DNA from: Hemileia vastatrix | Lineage: Eukaryota > Basidiomycota > Pucciniomycetes > Pucciniales > Zaghouaniaceae | Reading direction: 5' to 3' | Assembly: GCA_030280995.1 (NCBI GenBank) | Contig: JASXTE010000017.1 | Coordinates: forward strand, 21,381,998-21,445,997 | Length of the DNA: 64,000 bases | Shown: in pieces, positions 44,592 to 54,843 of the stretch | How positions within the stretch are numbered: position 1 is the first letter of the stretch | How the letters are laid out: the number at the start of each line of letters is the position of its first letter | Program-made: the position numbers and the translations under genes | The notes under the pieces: model-generated | The model's input: only the letters and a program-made list of their open reading frames with translations | The model's database searches: none | Told to the model about the DNA's origin: nothing

Positions 44592-47201
44592 ATGTCTTCT
44601 TCTGCTGTTGCTTCTGGATCTTCTAACCCTCTTACTCCCTCAGTTAGAATTGTTTCTTGGGATGGCCCAAAGTTTGATGGGGAGGAGGTTAAATGGTTCA
44701 TTAGCAGGTATGAAGCTGCTGCTGCTGTTGATGGTGCTTCTCATGTGGATATGGTGAAGCAAGTTAGATTTTTTATTGCCGATAGGGAGGTGGAAAAAGA
44801 GGTTATTTCTATGCAGGCATTCAAGGACAAGGATTGGGTTAAGCTTTCTAAAGCTATGGTTGATAGATGGGGTGTTAGCTTTACTATGATGGACCTCAAT
44901 AAAATTGTTGGAGACTGGCAAGCAAAAGGTGGTGTTTCTTCTATGGCTGACTTCAAAAAGCTCTGTGTTCAGTTTGATGAAGTGGTGGAATATCTCATAC
45001 TGGTGGACGAGTTAGTGCATGAGAACCAAGCAAAAGATTTGTTTTGGTCAGCATGCAGCAGGGATATTTGTATGGACGTCTTGAAGGATCTTTCAAGAAA
45101 AGATTTGATGAAGGAACTGCCTAATGGTGAGCAGAAACTGCCGGCTCTGGAGGTTATCAAAGAGAACATTCAGGCCCATCTCAAGTTATTGGCGTTGGAC
45201 AAATATCAAGAGTCTTGCACTCAATATGTTAGCAAGGTTAGCGAAGTTTTGGCTGAAAATAACGATATTATGGTCAAAGCCCAGGAGGCCAAGAAGGCTC
45301 AAATGGGATTACCAGCTGCTAAAGTTGAGGGCAATGTAGATAATAAGATGGTCGATCATTTTGCTGATTTAACTAAACAATTAAAAATATTTGTTCAAGA
45401 AACCCAGAAGGCCAATAAGGCCCCAATCGCTTCTTCGTCGACGTCGACTTCTTATCAGTCTAGAGGGTATGAACGTCGAAATTATAATGGCAATAACAAC
45501 TGTAACCGCTTCCCAGGCAATGGGAGAAATGGTGGGAATGGTGGTAATGGATATAGAGGTGGCTATGATGAGCCAAAGGTGTGCTCCTATTGTAATAGGA
45601 GAGGGAACAGAGCAACAGTTTGTTTTGCTCTTGATAAGGATATGGATGCTGGGCGAGTTTTATTCGATGGTAAAGTTTATAAATTTCCCGATGGTTCGTT
45701 CATCAAGCCCAGTGATGGACAGTCTCCTTCTGATTTGGTCAGAAGAAGTTTAACGGCTGAAAGGAGAGCCAGATTTGAAGAGGTGACGGATGAAGATGTT
45801 AATGCCAAGAGTGGCAAAAATGGTAATGGCAATGGTGGTAAAGCTGACAAGGGCAAGGAGAAAGAGGTCAGTAAAGCCACATTTTCTACTTCTTTTGGTG
45901 GTTTAGAGCTGGCGACGGTTGCCCAGGTGGAGGGTAGCTGTATGGCTGGCGAATACGATGTTAATGCTGCTAGAAGAGCAGCCGCTACTAAGGCGAAAAG
46001 TAGCATTCAGAGCCAATTGAGGGCTAATCCTGGCAAGGCCAATAACAAATTGAACCCTTACTCTAAGGACAAGATTTCTAGTGCTCAAACTGCCGCCAAC
46101 AAATTGAACCCTTACTCTAAGGACGAAATATATAAAATGCAGAAGGGGATTGCTGATATGGGGCCCCCTAGTTATGGCAAGTTTGATTTAAATGGTGAGC
46201 CTATGCCAGAGGATGATTCGGATTCTGTGGAGGACGTACCGTTGGCGTCTCTACTCAGACCAAGTTTTAGCGGTCCCATCCCAATGGAGGGTGTAAGAAG
46301 GACTAGCGATGGATCAGGATTAGTGCAAGAAGCTGGTGACGGAGTTAGGGTTATAGAAAGTGAAGATGTTATAATGGGGGGTGAAGATGGCTCGGTTGGA
46401 CCTCAAGAGGTACCCAGGGCTAAGGTTGTTAAATCAAAGGTCCAGTATGAGCGGCCAGTAGTTTCCGGTCAAGCTAATGCAATGGACGCAGTTTTGAATA
46501 GGGTGAATCAACTTCAGATTCCCTTATCTTTAGGGGAGTTATTTACGATTAGTCCAGCGCTTGCTGAAAAGCAAAAGAAGCATTTGACGAGGCGTCGGGT
46601 TTCCACTGGAGAGGTGGAATATATTTGTGAAAATGCTGAAAAGTTTGGGGAAGATGTAGATACGCATTTTTCCGCTCCCCTGGGTTACCTGGTGGTAACT
46701 CTAAATGGTAAAGAAGTAAAGGCCTTGGTCGATTCAGGGTCTCAAATTAATTTAATTTCATTGGAGCAAGCAACAAGTATAGGCTTGCCAATTAAAAGTG
46801 GGACTGGGGGAAACCTCAGAGGTATTGGAGGGCATGCAACAGAGCTAATGGGTACAGCTGAGCATGTCAGGTTAGGCATTGGTGGATCTGTTGGTAAGGT
46901 TCACTTTTATGTGGCCAGAGGAGCAGTCAAAACTGTTCTTGGTGGTCCTTTTTTGATGGATTTTGAGGCCAGGATAGGGTATCAAGCTGGCATGGGGATT
47001 AGTTTGGAGATCACTGGTGAAGATATGCGGAGGTTACATATGCGGTTAGCGCCTCCTGGAGATGAAGGTTGGGAAACACGGCCAGGGATTACTACTCTGT
47101 GCCAGTGTTGTGTTTGCACCAAGAAGCGGCATATTAAATGGACGGCTTCTGTTGAATTATGTTTGTTGGAAAGGGATGAAAGCCCTCATTTTTTGGGGTA
47201 G
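44592..47201 (+). CDS. Gag-protease of element D
   Basis: 869 aa from ATG 44592 to TAG 47201. A helical capsid-like N-terminus (DGPKFDGEEVKWFISRYEA, VDRWGVSFTMMDLNKIV) is followed by a Gly/Asn-rich basic segment and a zinc knuckle CSYCNRRGNRATVC at about 331-344, in which the usual His is Asn. Then a Lys/Gly-rich linker with a duplicated KLNPYSKD, and the aspartic protease with VDSGSQINLIS (Asp near 714). It ends in a Cys-rich tail (LCQCCVCTKKR). The codons before the stop form the slippery heptamer. Assembles particles, packages RNA and processes the polyprotein. The start is supported by alignment with element A. Confidence 0.9.
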   Translation: MSSSAVASGSSNPLTPSVRIVSWDGPKFDGEEVKWFISRYEAAAAVDGASHVDMVKQVRFFIADREVEKEVISMQAFKDKDWVKLSKAMVDRWGVSFTMMDLNKIVGDWQAKGGVSSMADFKKLCVQFDEVVEYLILVDELVHENQAKDLFWSACSRDICMDVLKDLSRKDLMKELPNGEQKLPALEVIKENIQAHLKLLALDKYQESCTQYVSKVSEVLAENNDIMVKAQEAKKAQMGLPAAKVEGNVDNKMVDHFADLTKQLKIFVQETQKANKAPIASSSTSTSYQSRGYERRNYNGNNNCNRFPGNGRNGGNGGNGYRGGYDEPKVCSYCNRRGNRATVCFALDKDMDAGRVLFDGKVYKFPDGSFIKPSDGQSPSDLVRRSLTAERRARFEEVTDEDVNAKSGKNGNGNGGKADKGKEKEVSKATFSTSFGGLELATVAQVEGSCMAGEYDVNAARRAAATKAKSSIQSQLRANPGKANNKLNPYSKDKISSAQTAANKLNPYSKDEIYKMQKGIADMGPPSYGKFDLNGEPMPEDDSDSVEDVPLASLLRPSFSGPIPMEGVRRTSDGSGLVQEAGDGVRVIESEDVIMGGEDGSVGPQEVPRAKVVKSKVQYERPVVSGQANAMDAVLNRVNQLQIPLSLGELFTISPALAEKQKKHLTRRRVSTGEVEYICENAEKFGEDVDTHFSAPLGYLVVTLNGKEVKALVDSGSQINLISLEQATSIGLPIKSGTGGNLRGIGGHATELMGTAEHVRLGIGGSVGKVHFYVARGAVKTVLGGPFLMDFEARIGYQAGMGISLEITGEDMRRLHMRLAPPGDEGWETRPGITTLCQCCVCTKKRHIKWTASVELCLLERDESPHFLG
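47189..47195 (+). promoter_or_regulatory. Putative -1 ribosomal frameshift site T TTT TTG
   Basis: Gag codons CAT TTT TTG GGG TAG contain T TTT TTG two codons before the stop. The Pol frame is -1 and open from 47180. Element A has T TTT TTA at the equivalent place. Confidence 0.7.
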
Positions 47202-50200
47202 CAGGGGCTGATCACTCTAATGTTGTAAACTCTCCTCAGGATGAGATCCCGGATTGCAATAGGTCAGCTCACTTGGAGATAATTCAAGTGGATTCTCAAT
47301 TATTTTCTGTTAATATTACTTTGGAGTGCAAATACGTTTTGGACTTTTCTATATGTTTATTGGATTTACCCGGTTTTTCTATTAAATTTAAAAACGGTGA
47401 AAAAGGCAAAATGGGCCAAATTAGGTTGGATAAAGGTTGGAAGGGTATGTTTTATAACCTCCAGCAAGAGGGTAAACTGCAATTAACTCGTCAAAACTCA
47501 ATAAAAAATCTTAGTATAAGTAAAACACAAAAAAATAATTTTTGTGAAAATTCATTTCCGGACCTCCAGCAAGAGGTTAAACTGCAATTATCTCCTTCTA
47601 TCACGGACCTCCAGCAAGAGGGTAAACTGCAAAAATCACATCAAAATCCGATAAAAAATCTCAGTATAATTAAAACCCAAAAAAATAATTTTTGTGAAAA
47701 TTCAATTCCGGTCCTCCAGCAAGAGGTTAAACTGCCAACTTTCTTTATGGGTGATTTACTGTTGGATAAGGGAAGCAAAGGTGTTGGAAAATCTGTTTAT
47801 AAATTAGACGAGGGAAAGGAGAAAAGGGTAAAATTTAAAAATGAAATAAAATATTTTTCTAATTTTTCTTATTCCAATTCTGGCGATGAAGAAGATTCAT
47901 TTGATGAAAGTTTTAATGGCGATGTTTTACCTCAAGTTTATTTAGATGTGGACGCAGCCAAATATAAGAAAGTAGCAAATAAAGTTCGACCTATTAATGA
48001 ACCGCTACCTGCTGAATTAAATCCACCTTTGAGAAGACCAAGGTTATCAAGAGATCCTTATGAAAGTCCCTTGGTAAAGAATCCGCCTGAATTTTCTGAG
48101 ACGTCAAGAATCACTTTTGAGAGACTGGGTGTTGTTAATTTTGGACCTGATGGTTGGTTGTCTGGAGAAGAGAAGAAGTTGTTGTTGGATGTGATGGTCA
48201 AGCGAGAGAAGGCCATTGCTTTTGTAGAAGAGGAGAGGGGTGTGTTGAAGCATTCCTATGGGGAGCCTTACAGGATTCCTGTGGTATGTCATGAACCGTG
48301 GCAGCAGAAACTGATTCCTTTTCCGGCTGCATTGAAAGAAGCTTATATCGAAGTTGTCAGAGAACGGATACGCACTGGACTGTATGAGCAATCAACGTCA
48401 AGTTATTCTAGTCCTGTATTTTGTATCAAGAAACCGAATGGCAAGCTTAGAATTGTTCATGATCTTAGGGAATTAAATAGGGTTACAATAAAGGATGCTG
48501 GGATACCACCTAGTGCTGAGGAGTTTGTTGAAGCGTTTGCAGGGAGAGTGTGTTATGGTTTGGGAGATATTATGGGTGGATATGATGAGAGAGAGTTACA
48601 TCCGGACTCAAGGCCTCTCACTACATTGGATACGCCACTAGGACCTTTACAGTTAACAAGATTACCTCAAGGAGCAACAAATTCGGTTGCAGTTTATCAA
48701 GCTCAGATGGCTTGGATCCTTCAAGATGAAATTCCACAATATGCTGGAATCTTTATAGATGATGGAGGAATTAAGGGACCAACAACCAACTATGATAACC
48801 AGGTGTTGGAAGAGAATCCCGGGATACGCAAATTCATTTGGGAGTTTGCAATTACTTTAGAAAGAATCTTGTTTCGAATTGAAGAGGCTGGCTTAACTAT
48901 TTCAGGTTCAAAATTTTCATGTTGTGTGCCAGCCTTAGAAATATTAGGCTATGTGGTATGTAGAGAGGGTAGGATTATGTCCAAGAAGAAAGTTAACAAA
49001 ATTCAGTCCTGGCCAAGACCCAAGAATACGACCAAAGTTAGAGGGTTTTTAGGCGTTTGCGTATATGTTAGAATGTTTATCAAGGACTTTTCTTCATTGG
49101 CAGCTCCATTGAGACGGTTAACAAGAAAGGATGCAGACTGGGAGTGGGATGAAGAGTGTGAGAAGGCGTTTGTGAAGTTGAAGGAGGTTGTGGGGAAGGA
49201 TTTAGTCCTGCACAAGTTGGATTATGGAAAAGATGCTGGCAGAATTTATTTAGCGGTTGATTCAAGTCAGGTTGAAGCTGGGGCGGTTTTGTCTCAGATG
49301 GATAAAGCTGGTTACATCAGGCCGGTTAGGTATGAATCTGTAGTATTTACTGAGGTCGAATCAAGATATTCTCAACCAAAATTGGAATTATGTGGTGTGG
49401 CGAAAATACTGAAGAAACTTCAGCATATTTTGTGGGGGCAACATTTTGAGTTGCAAGTGGATGCGAAATCGTTAATCCAGATGATTAATTCCCCAAGTTT
49501 ACCGAACGCACCCATGATGAGATGGGTAGCTTTTATTCAACATTTTTTGTTTGATTTAGTTCATAAGCCTGGCAAAACTTTTACTATGCCAGATGGTTTA
49601 TCAAGGAGACCACCCACTGAAGAAGATTCAGACTCAGAAGAGTTCGATGAAGATATACCTATTATCAAAGCCAGCACTAAAGGAGCTGAAGACTTTCCAT
49701 ACCTCCCCCATGAGGTTAAACTGGCAGGACTATTGTGTTTAGATTATGGTGATGATGACCTCCACCAAGAGGATAAACTGGAAAATAGTTTTTATGTTAA
49801 TAAAGGTGTTGGAAAAGGTGTAGATAAATTCGGCAGAGAGGAGGTAGAAGAAGATGTGGTGTATGTAGAGGAAAATGGATTGGTAGTGTGGGATAGTAGT
49901 AAATTAAGGAATGGTGTATATGTTGGAGAATTAGAGAATTTAAATAAAAAGGTGGATAAAGAGAAAGAGGTATTTTCAAATACGGTTTATGAAGGATCCA
50001 AAGGTTCAGATGAAAAACGTCGACATAGCTCGATTAAAGATTTATTTAGGGGTCAACGATTATTGGCTCATTCATGTGCAGGTGATATTGGTGATAGAGA
50101 AGTCCCTATTGATGTTATATTAATCGATTTTCAAGATGAAGTCTGGGGTCAGACTGGTTTTTATTTTTTGTTAGTCAAATATTTGTTGACTTTAGAGAGG

Positions 50201-51438
50201 CCAGAAGAGTGTGAAGACGATGAATGGGTGGCTATCAAGAGGAAGTCATCTATGTTTTACCTATCTGGTCGATGTTTAATGAAGAGGAGGTATCCAAATC
50301 CTCAAGTAGTTATAACTCAACAGAAGGGGAAAGAATTAGTTTTGAAATCTCTGCATGAAGATCTTGGGCATAGAGGCGTTGGAGAAACGTTTAGAAGAAT
50401 TTCTGATCGATTTTGGTGGCCTGGAATGAAGATGGCTGTTAAACAGTGGGTTCAGTCATGCGAAGAATGTCAAAGACGAAGTTATTTAAGGCCAAAAGAA
50501 CCTGGACCCGCGACCGGTGAATATACGCTCTTTGGAAGAGTTAGTTTAGATGCCGTTCATATAAAAGAGGGACGGTATAAATATTTAATTGTGGCCAGAG
50601 ATGATTTATCTTGTTGGGTAGAGGCAGCGCCTCTTATTAATTTAACTGCCAAAAATGTGGCAGAATTTTTTTTGAATAATTGGGTATATAGGTATGGGGT
50701 GATGAAGTTGGTGACGGTAGATGGAGGTCCTGAATTTGGGACAGAGTTTAAAGAGGCCGTATTGAAAGTTGGATCAAAGGTTAGGGTAGCAACCCCATAT
50801 TATCCTGAAGCTGAAGGCATGGTTGAAAGAGGGCATCAAGTTATTAAGGATGCTTTAGTTAAAATGTGTGGGACAAGTGCCGAAAAGTGGAGGCACTATT
50901 TACCTTTAGTTTTATTTGCTGATCGAATCACTGCCAAAAGGACGACCGGATTTTCACCTTATGAACTTGTTTTTGGACAGAAAGCAGTTTTACCGTTGAT
51001 TTAGAAGCTGAATCATATCTTGGAGTTGACTGGGACACGGTCAAAACTACTGAAGAATTATTGTGTGCGAGAATGATGCAGCTAGAAAAGAAAGAAGAAT
51101 ATTTAGAAAAGGCATATTTGCGGATGATGAAGATCCGAATACAATCAGTTAGATATTGGGATGAGCGGTTGGCACATCGATTAAGGAAACCTTTGAACCC
51201 AGGAGATATGGTCCTGGTGTATAATAGGAGTTTGGAAAGTCAGTGGGGAAAGATGTTTGCAGATAGGTGGAATGGACCGTATAAAATCAAGGAGCAAGTT
51301 TCCGGCGGTTCATTTGTGCTAGAAGAGTTGGATGGAGTAGTATTGAAGAAGAGGGTAGCGGCCGATCAAGTGAAACGGTTCTATCCTAGAGGCACCAGGA
51401 GTGCCGAAGTCTTCCTCCGCAATGAGGATAAACTATGA
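47196..51438 (+). CDS. Pol of element D: RT, RNase H, integrase (one frameshift)
   Basis: Reached by a -1 shift; no conventional start is needed. The N-terminal linker holds four hairpin-motif copies translated as LQQE(G/V)KL. RT: SSPVFCIKKPNGKLRIVHDL and the box AGIFIDDGGIKGP (48745-48784). RNase H: IYLAVDSSQ, ESRYSQPKLELCG, LQVDAKSLI. Acidic linker with LPHEVKL and LHQEDKL. Integrase: LHEDLGHRG to CEECQRRS zinc finger, SLDAVHI, TVDGGPEFG, EGMVERGH. Near 50996, after KAVLPL, two bases seem missing compared with element A, giving a stop at 51002-51004; the tail (RYWDERLAHRLRKPLNPG, RNEDKL) is open in the shifted frame to 51438. Otherwise intact. Confidence 0.87.
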
Positions 51439-51578
51439 TATCAATGAAACTTTATGGATTCCTCCGCAATGAGGATAAACTATGATATCTACAAAATTTT
51501 ATGGATTCCTCCGCAATGAGGATAAACTATGATGTTTATAAAAATCTTATGACGACCTCCGCAACGAGGATAAACTAT
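51414..51578 (+). repeat. Four hairpin units at the end of Pol of element D
   Basis: CCTC, loop CGCAAT (CGCAAC in the last), GAGG, then ATAAACTAT at 51414, 51461, 51508 and 51556, about 47 bp apart. The first is translated as the last codons of Pol (LRNEDKL); the others lie beyond the stop. Confidence 0.85.
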
Positions 51579-52384
51579 CTTCTTTTTTTTATCAAATAAT
51601 TTACTATCGTTACACTGCATATGGGCAACGAAACTGTGATGAAACATAACGAAATACGAGAAAACCTTCATTGAAAATTTTCAAAATTTAAAATTCTTAA
51701 AATATGGGTGAAGATAGTGTTGGGAAATTTTTAAAATTTATTGGAAGAAGTGTGTATACAGGGGAACCTTCTTAATTTAATATTGGCAAGTGTGGGGGTA
51801 ATTGATGGGCTGGCTGCTCTATACACAATTACCCCATAATGTTCGTTTCTAAAATTTTCCCTGTTTCTAGTTGAATCCTGGCTTTGTCTTTTAATTTTAG
51901 GAAGTCCACTAAGACTATAAACTGGAACGAATCAAGAGACACCGCTATCAACGCAGGATTCAAGATTCTTTTATTTTATTTTGTTTTTGATTTTTTTTAT
52001 TTTAGATTGTGATTTCTTTTCTTTAATATATATTATGAATTATTATAAAGGTGATCCTCACTGGTGGTCTCTAATCATTTTTATAAATTGGAGGGAGCCC
52101 ACCCAGTGATCATCATTATAAAAATTATCTTCTAAAAAACTTTCATTTATTTTCTTTTCTTTTCAATTTCTCAAAATTGTGTAACCACATCAAGTTGCAC
52201 TTGGATGTGGGTATGATGTCAAGGGTACGGCTCATCAAATGGCCGGGGGGCATCTTTTAAAATTTTATTTAAAATTTTTTTTTTAGTACTTTTTTTTTAT
52301 CTTTCTTTTCACATTCATTTATCTTTCTTTAAAATTAAATTTTAACTTTTATTTCAAAACTATCTTTTCTAAAATCTTTTATTT
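51579..52384 (+). other. Structured untranslated 3' region of element D
   Basis: No ORF of note. It has the same hairpin classes as element A in the same order: the 10-bp hairpin GGGGTAATTG ... CAATTACCCC at 51795-51835, a small unit at 51903-51925, a long hairpin near 52052-52112 with GGAGGGAGCCCACCCAGTGA on its 3' side, and a double hairpin at 52185-52254. Confidence 0.7.
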
Positions 52385-52512
52385 TAAATCAAAAAAAAAA
52401 AATTAAAATTAAAATTAAAAAAAAAATAAATAAAAAAAAAAATAAAAATAAATAAAAAAAAATAAAATAAAATAAAATAAAAATAAAATAAATAAAAATA
52501 AAAATAAAAAAA

Positions 52513-52545
<33 letters not shown>

Positions 52546-52570
52546 ATTAAAATTAAAATTAAAATTTATT
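52385..52570. repeat. AT-rich low-complexity tract
   Basis: Runs of AAAAT, AAAATAAAT and AAT repeats across about 185 bp. Nothing coding. Confidence 0.85.
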
Positions 52571-52712
52571 AATTAAATCAAAATCATTATTATATTTCTT
52601 AGTTTTATTTTTATTAGTTTTCATTCTTTTTAGTTTTATTCATTTAGTTTAGACAGGAAACAGGGTCTAGGGGAACTCAATACCTATGGGATTTTACTTC
52701 AAGATATCTGTT

Positions 52713-53440
52713 AGTCCTCCAAGACTTTAAACTGGCTACTGTTCAAGACGTTCTTTAAGGCTTTTTATACATATTTTGGAGCTGTTAGTCCTCCAAGACT
52801 TTAAACTGGCTACTGTTCAAGACTTTCCTTAAGGGTTTTATACGAATTTCGGAGCTGTTAGTCCTCCAAGACTTTAAACTGGCTAATTTTCAAGACTATC
52901 GTTAAAATTTTTTTATTGGATTTGTTAGGTCCACCAAGACCTTAAACTGGAGTGTTATCAAATGTTAGGTCCACCAAGACCTTAAACTGGACTGTTATCA
53001 AGCTGTTGGGTCCACCATGACCTTAAACTAGATTTCTTATCGATTAAATGTTTGGTCCACCATGACTTTAAACTGGTAGTTCATTCATTGTTTAGTCCAC
53101 TATGACTTTAAACTGGAAAATTAATATCTGCAGGATAATTCAACATTCATTGGACCACTATGGCCTTATACTGGATTACTTGTCAATCAAATGTTTGGTC
53201 CACTATGACATTAAACTGGATTATCAAATTTATTCAATCTTTGGTCAAGCCTAGGCCTTACTTAGGAATATATCAAGATATTTATGCACTTAAACAATCT
53301 TTGGTCCACCAAGACCATAAACTGGAAATCGATTATATGTTTGGTCTACCAAGACTTTAAATTGGAATGTCAATCTTGTTTGGATAACTCAATTCAATCT
53401 TTTAATTTATCACTGTCCCCTAAGACTCTAAACTGGTTAT
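52713..53440 (+). repeat. Array of about a dozen small hairpin-TAAACTGG units in element D
   Basis: Units at 52713, 52787, 52860, 52928, 52968, 53009 and on to about 53415. The first three have stem AGTC:GACT with loop CTCCAA; later ones have GGTC:GACC with loop CACCAA or CACCAT; some have one G-T pair (GGTC:GACT). All are followed by TTAAACTGG or a close variant. Loop and tail stay constant while both sides of the stem change together. A few units near 53151 and 53243 are degraded. Flanking spacer also repeats (CTACTGTTCAAGAC). Confidence 0.85.
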
Positions 53441-54026
53441 TCAATTATTTCTGGAATTGGGTGCTGATAGCTTTAGGAGGTTAAAACTTTAGGTGGTGAT
53501 GATGCTAAAGAAAGCATAATGGTTAATTAGGTGAAATTTGTGGCGCTTTAACATGGTCTAAAGTTAAAATTATTATTGGAAGCCTGGCAAAAGTATTTTA
53601 TGGGTTTGCTGTATAGCAAAGTTTGAAAATTGTGATGAAGGAATCAGAAGTTAGGATGGTAGTTGGATTTTAGGGAATGATTTGTTTTAGTGCCTCATAG
53701 TTAGGCCATTTTTTTTTTGGTGTGAAGCTTGGAGGACCTTATGGCGAGATTGGAATCATAGAATTCGGCTCAGTGGGGGGCCCTATGAGGTTGGAATCAG
53801 GAGTATTCGGCTCATAGGAAGACCCACTCTCTCAATGCTGTGACAAGAAGGAAGACTGGTATATGGGAGTCTGAAGGGATTCAAACCTTGCTCTCAGTAG
53901 TGGAATCATCACAAGATTTATTTTATTTTATTTTATGTTATATCAAGCCAGAGAAGAAAGAAAACATCATTTATGTTGAAAGTTTAAGAAGACCAAGCAA
54001 AAACAAAATTTTATCAAGTTATACTG
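53441..54026. other. Element D DNA between hairpin array and antisense gene
   Basis: No gene recognised. A duplicated phrase (GGAATCA ... ATTCGGCTCA near 53751-53815) is visible. It may hold the 3' untranslated part of the antisense transcript. Confidence 0.5.
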
Positions 54027-54720
54027 TTAGAAAAGATAATTTATTTGAAATTGTTCAACATCATTATCAAAGCTTTGCATTAAAATTCTTCTTTTCATGA
54101 GGTCTTCATGGTTATTAGCTGGAGTTTCTTGAAAATAGGCCAGCATTTTTCGTTTCAACTCATTAGTAAAGTCAAGAAAAAGATAGCGATGAAAATTTGG
54201 GTAATGATTGATATAGTCCGTCTTCACTCTACCAACATCATCAGTGTTGGTTATTTCGACAGCTAGAAGTTCAAATATGTTATTAAGTCATAGGTTTAGT
54301 CAATTTTGATTAAAAGTTTTTTTTTAGTAAGATAAATAGGGTCTTACATTTAGAGCCAGGAAACATAGTCTCAGCAAAGTTAGTTGGGGGTACTGGCGTT
54401 ATAGGATTAGGATCTTGTGAAGGCAAAATTAGGCCGGGATCCGTTGATGAAGATTGAACTTTTGAAGCTGTTTTTGTTCTTATTCGTTTTAAGAAGACAG
54501 GAATTTTGGATCGCTTTTTAGAAGTTGAGGGATCAGGGAGAGCTGCTGGTCCTAAATATACGTTTGTTTTAGAAGGAACTATTGGCCGGTTGCATTTGAC
54601 TTTTTTCACACGGCATAAGTCGCAAGCTGTTCTGCCAGGAAGATTAGGGTTGGACATTAAAAAAGGTACCTGGTATCGAGCGCAGAGTTCACATGGAGCG
54701 ACAAGTTCTTTGGAAGACAT
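54027..54720 (-). CDS. Antisense spliced Zn-cluster-like gene of element D
   Basis: Exon 1 54720-54348, intron 54347-54263 (85 bp; GTAAGACC donor, CTTCTAG acceptor), exon 2 54262-54027, product 202 aa. The splice restores one frame; without it exon 1 meets a stop 38 bp past the donor. N-terminus: C10, C13, then Phe20 where a third Cys is expected, then C33, C36 and C43 (CDLCRVKKVKC, the basic half of a Zn2Cys6 cluster). The middle is Ser/Pro-rich with a basic stretch (KKRSKIPVFLKRIRTK) that could be a nuclear signal. Exon 2 is helical (ELKRKMLAYFQETPANNHED) and aligns with exon 2 of the small antisense gene in element A. ATG is 124 bp from the 3' LTR. Likely nuclear DNA-binding protein; target unknown. 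Confidence 0.7.
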
Positions 54721-54833
54721 ATTGATGAAGATGAATTTTATAGTTGATTAAAGAAGATGGTGGTTGAAGGTTAAAGATGAATAATGTGTTTGACCACTTA
54801 TGCAAAGTTTTAAGAATGAGGACATTCTCGATT

Positions 54834-54843
54834 GGAGGGAGGA
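54834..54843 (+). promoter_or_regulatory. Polypurine tract of element D
   Basis: GGAGGGAGGA directly before the 3' LTR, identical to element A. Confidence 0.85.

Noticed and set aside
52713..53440. CRISPR array
   Set aside because: Repeats are short, vary in the stem, spacing is irregular with partly repeated spacers, and the context is a eukaryotic retroelement.
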